A program made the position numbers and the translations under genes. DNA of 9,244 bases, taken from NCBI GenBank assembly GCA_022567365.1, contig JADFHG010000107.1, positions 1 through 9,244 of the forward strand, read 5' to 3'. This DNA is from Planctomycetota bacterium. GTDB lineage: Bacteria; Planctomycetota; Phycisphaerae; UBA1845. Shown in pieces: positions 6,495-9,244 of this stretch. The notes under the pieces were generated by a model. The model was not told the DNA's origin, searched no databases, and saw only the letters and a program-made list of their open reading frames with translations. The first letter of the stretch is position 1; every line of letters starts with the position of its first letter.

Positions 6495-7415
6495 TTACAT
6501 CATGCGCTTGATCACTCTCTCCGCCTCCTCCCGGCTCAGCCCCAACGGGCGATGAGCGAGCGGGCCGCCCTCGTCAAGGACCGGCTCGAGCCGGCCCAGC
6601 GACGCTCTGTCCGAAAGCTGTAGGAATAGGCCGGTATAGATGGTGTCGCCCCAGAGCAGGGCTTTCTCGCATGCGGCCTTCCAGTCGCCGGGGTCGTGGT
6701 TCTCGTCCTCGAGCTTTTTGATCCGCTCCTTGAAAAATGCGTAGTCGTTGTCATGGTTGAAGGTGACGCACGGGCTGAAGATGTCGATGATGGCGAATCC
6801 CTTGTGCTCGATAGCTTTGGTCATCAGCTCCAATAGCTGCTTGCCGTCCGCGCTGAAGGCACGAGCGACAAAAGTGGCCCCGTTCATGATGGCCGACGTG
6901 ATCGGATTCACTGGAATCTCGATGCCGCCGAACGGGGTGCTCTTGGTCTTCATCCCCAGGCAACTGGTGGGCGAGATCTGACCGGTGGTCAGGCCGTAGA
7001 TCTGGTTGTTCATGACCAGGTAGGTCAGGTCGATGTTGCGGCGCGCCGTGTGGGTGAAGTGGTTTCCGCCGATGCCGTACCCGTCGCCGTCGCCGCCGGT
7101 GACCACGACGGTAAGCTCGTGATTGGCCAACTTGACGCCGGCGGCCACCGCCAGCGCCCGGCCGTGTATGGTGTGCATGCCATATGCATTAAAGTACCCC
7201 GGAAAGTTGGAGGAGCACCCGATTCCGCTGACCGTGACGATCTGGTGGGGGCCAATCCCCAGGGCGGCGCAGGTCTTTTGCAGGCAGGTCAACACTCCGA
7301 AGTCGCCACAACCCGCGCACCAGTCCGGCTTGATCTTTGACTTGAAATCCTTGGCCTTCAGTTGAACGACCGGTTGGTCTCCGGCCGTCCCAGGGGTGGT
7401 GGTTATCGTGGTCAC
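6495..7415 (-). CDS. korB: 2-oxoacid:ferredoxin oxidoreductase, beta subunit
   Basis: This 306-aa subunit carries the thiamine diphosphate and one [4Fe-4S] cluster of a two-subunit 2-oxoacid:ferredoxin oxidoreductase. The enzyme decarboxylates 2-oxoglutarate (or pyruvate in relaxed members) to the acyl-CoA and passes electrons to ferredoxin. The expected cluster cysteines are all present: Cys33 and Cys36 (DWCAGCGDFG), Cys67 (GIGCSS) and Cys216 (SPCVTF). The thiamine/Mg site is GGDGDGYGIGG at 107-117 with NNQIYGLT at 136-143. The C-terminal part (about 240-306) is typical of the longer beta subunits. The start is GTG with AGAGG 7 nt upstream; it follows korA by 12 nt, so one operon is near certain. 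No ferredoxin-like delta subunit gene follows. Substrate is not decided by sequence alone. Confidence 0.93.
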   Translation of the reverse strand: MTTITTTPGTAGDQPVVQLKAKDFKSKIKPDWCAGCGDFGVLTCLQKTCAALGIGPHQIVTVSGIGCSSNFPGYFNAYGMHTIHGRALAVAAGVKLANHELTVVVTGGDGDGYGIGGNHFTHTARRNIDLTYLVMNNQIYGLTTGQISPTSCLGMKTKSTPFGGIEIPVNPITSAIMNGATFVARAFSADGKQLLELMTKAIEHKGFAIIDIFSPCVTFNHDNDYAFFKERIKKLEDENHDPGDWKAACEKALLWGDTIYTGLFLQLSDRASLGRLEPVLDEGGPLAHRPLGLSREEAERVIKRMM

Positions 7416-7427
7416 GCTATTGCCTCT

Positions 7428-9209
7428 CTAAACCATGATTTCCTGAACAGGGATGTAAGGTTCGGTCATGCCGGCGAGCTGCTCTTTCACACCCTCCACG
7501 ATGTGGTGGGGCATGAACGGCTCGCCGTCGTATTTGCGGATGTGCCCGCCGATGGTCAGTCCCGTCTCGCTCCGCAGGTAACGGTAGAACTGGCCCGAAT
7601 AGTTGTTCTCCACGATGATGGTCCGCTGGCAACGTGACAGAATCTCCACCACCGCGTCGCCGTTGAGCGGAACGATCCATTTGATGGGAAGGTGATTCGC
7701 GGACACGCCCTCGGCCTTCAACTGCTCAATGGCCTCTTGGATCACGCCGTAGGTCGATCCCCAACCGATCAGCGTGACCTCGGCATCTGCAGGGCCTTCC
7801 AACTCGGGTGGGGCGATCAGCTTGGCCACATTGCGAAACTTGCGGGCCCGTTTCTCGACCATCATGCGGCGTTTGTGCGGGTTGGTGAACTCGTCACTGA
7901 TCAGCACGCCGTCCTCATCATGTTCGTCCGTGGCCACCACATGCACAAACCCTTCCAGGCCCGGCACGGCCCGCGGAGAAATACCGGACTCGGTGTTCTT
8001 GTATCGCAGGTAGCCGTCTTGTTTGGCGGACTTCATGATTAGCTCGCCCCGGTCGATTTCCGGTTGCATGTTGATGTCATCGGGATCGACACTGAAGGTG
8101 CCCTCCGAGATCAGCAGGTCGGTGATGACGATTCCGGGGCACTGACACTTGTCCACCAGGTTGAACAACTCGGGGATCGTGTTGTAGGCGTCCAAAGCGC
8201 TGGTCGGGGCTACGATGAAACGCTCGAAGTCGCCCTGACTGGCCCCGAGCACCTGCCACAAGTCGCCCTGTTCCGTTTTGGTGGGTACACCGGTGGATGG
8301 TCCCGCCCGCTGTACGGTGATGAACACGCAAGGGATCTCCATCATCGCCGCACTGCCGATCGCTTCGGTCATCAACGCGAACCCACCGCCGGAGGTGGCG
8401 CACATGGCCCGGCAGCCTGCATGTGCAGCCCCGATGACCATGTTGGCCACCGCGATTTCATCCTCGAGTTGTCGAACCATGATCCCCAGCTCGCGGGCAT
8501 TCTTGGCCATCCAGTGCAGAACCCCGGTGGAGGGACTCATGGGGTACGCGCAATAGAATTTCACACCGGCCGCGGCGCCGCCCATGGCCAGCGCTTCATT
8601 GCCGGTCCAGACAGCTTGCGGTCTGGGGCCGACCGGTGCCGCTTTCGGGAAGGGTTCGAAATTGGCCTGGGCATGGTCGAAGCCGGCGCGGGCCATGCCC
8701 ACGTTCTCGTCGACTACGGCCGAGCCCTTCCGCTGAAATTGCTCGGTCAGGGCCTCTTGCAGAACCCGAAACTCGATCCCCAGCAGAAACGTGGTCACCC
8801 CCAGGGCCACCGTGTTTTGGATGAGCTTGTTCTTACTCTTGTCGGTTAGCTCGGCGATCGGCATGGGGCACAACCCGACCCCCTCGGCGACCTCATCCGG
8901 CTTTATGGTATCGCTGTTGTAGAGCACCCGTGTGCCCGGACCCATCAGATGCAGGTGGCGGTCCATGGTGTCCTGATTCAAACACAGCAGCAGGTCCAGC
9001 TTATCGCCGTGGGTCTGGATGTTCGCCTCGCTGACGCGGATGGTGAGGAAAATGTGCCCGCCGCGGATGATCGATTGATAGGCGTTGTAGGCGTAGAAGT
9101 GAAGACCACGACGGACGAACATCAGGGAGAGGATATTGCCGGGAGTTGCAATCCCTTGACCCGCCGCAACGCCTATGCTGAGGGCGACATCGAAGTGTGC
9201 TGAACTCAT
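7428..9209 (-). CDS. korA: 2-oxoacid:ferredoxin oxidoreductase, fused gamma-alpha subunit
   Basis: This 593-aa protein is the large subunit that pairs with the downstream beta subunit. Residues 1 to about 185 form the gamma domain (GQGI at 17-20, RGGHIF at 49-54). After a linker, the alpha domain starts near 197 with YPMSPST at 222-228, corresponding to the conserved substrate-side YPITPST motif. It continues with TSGGGFALM at 272-280 and RAGPSTGVPTKTEQGDL at 301-317. The C-terminal domain (about 475-575) ends with the typical VENNYSGQ at 533-540. No iron-sulfur motif is expected or seen. The ATG at 9209 is preferred over a TTG seven codons upstream because GGAG lies 7 nt before it and the homologous fold begins there. 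The promoter must lie to the right, where only 35 bases are visible. Gamma-alpha fusion with a separate beta gene is the usual bacterial/archaeal two-subunit form. Confidence 0.93.
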   Translation of the reverse strand: MSSAHFDVALSIGVAAGQGIATPGNILSLMFVRRGLHFYAYNAYQSIIRGGHIFLTIRVSEANIQTHGDKLDLLLCLNQDTMDRHLHLMGPGTRVLYNSDTIKPDEVAEGVGLCPMPIAELTDKSKNKLIQNTVALGVTTFLLGIEFRVLQEALTEQFQRKGSAVVDENVGMARAGFDHAQANFEPFPKAAPVGPRPQAVWTGNEALAMGGAAAGVKFYCAYPMSPSTGVLHWMAKNARELGIMVRQLEDEIAVANMVIGAAHAGCRAMCATSGGGFALMTEAIGSAAMMEIPCVFITVQRAGPSTGVPTKTEQGDLWQVLGASQGDFERFIVAPTSALDAYNTIPELFNLVDKCQCPGIVITDLLISEGTFSVDPDDINMQPEIDRGELIMKSAKQDGYLRYKNTESGISPRAVPGLEGFVHVVATDEHDEDGVLISDEFTNPHKRRMMVEKRARKFRNVAKLIAPPELEGPADAEVTLIGWGSTYGVIQEAIEQLKAEGVSANHLPIKWIVPLNGDAVVEILSRCQRTIIVENNYSGQFYRYLRSETGLTIGGHIRKYDGEPFMPHHIVEGVKEQLAGMTEPYIPVQEIMV

Positions 9210-9244
9210 CAAGTGTCTCCGTCGCCGCAAGTCTTCAGGCGCCT

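Noticed and set aside
8064..8849. Plus-strand frame of 261 codons opposite korA
   Set aside because: It is the antisense shadow of korA; the sense strand carries all the family motifs.
9210..9230. TTG start extending korA by seven residues (MRRRRHL)
   Set aside because: The extension covers the GGAG that serves the ATG at 9209, and the gamma domain begins at that ATG.

Overview
The window is GC-rich bacterial chromosomal DNA, and every gene I can support lies on the minus strand. Both intergenic palindromic elements encode, in one minus-strand frame, the peptide PLPDGRGSD. I associate this kind of intergenic repeat with Planctomycetota and some other environmental phyla. That affiliation is an inference from memory, not a search result.

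In transcription order (right to left) there are three blocks. (1) korA-korB (9209 to 6495) encodes a two-subunit 2-oxoacid:ferredoxin oxidoreductase. The genes are 12 nt apart, each with a clear Shine-Dalgarno site. (2) After a 620-base gap with small palindromes and a candidate promoter come a PaaN-type aldehyde dehydrogenase (5874 to 4201) and a short-chain dehydrogenase/reductase (4057 to 3254), possibly co-transcribed. (3) An ATGA-coupled pair follows: an unrecognised 65-aa protein (2884 to 2687) and a 772-aa Rad50/SbcC/YhaN-like ATPase (2690 to 372). The ATPase has two predicted membrane helices where Rad50 proteins carry the zinc hook.

The SDR and the ATPase gene are each followed by a copy of the same MITE/REP-like palindrome (3081-3254 and 223-372). 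Both copies have GTGYAGTG terminal inverted repeats. Both begin exactly on the last base of the upstream gene's TAG stop codon. This matching stop-codon junction and the coupled small protein/membrane-hook ATPase pair are the two observations most worth following up.

The blocks do not form one obvious pathway. korAB serves central carbon and ferredoxin metabolism, or CoA-ester catabolism. The PaaN-like enzyme and SDR suggest aldehyde and CoA-thioester chemistry without the rest of a phenylacetate cluster in view. The ATPase pair suggests nucleic-acid or membrane-associated maintenance. I saw no tRNA, rRNA, CRISPR array, transposase or integrase.
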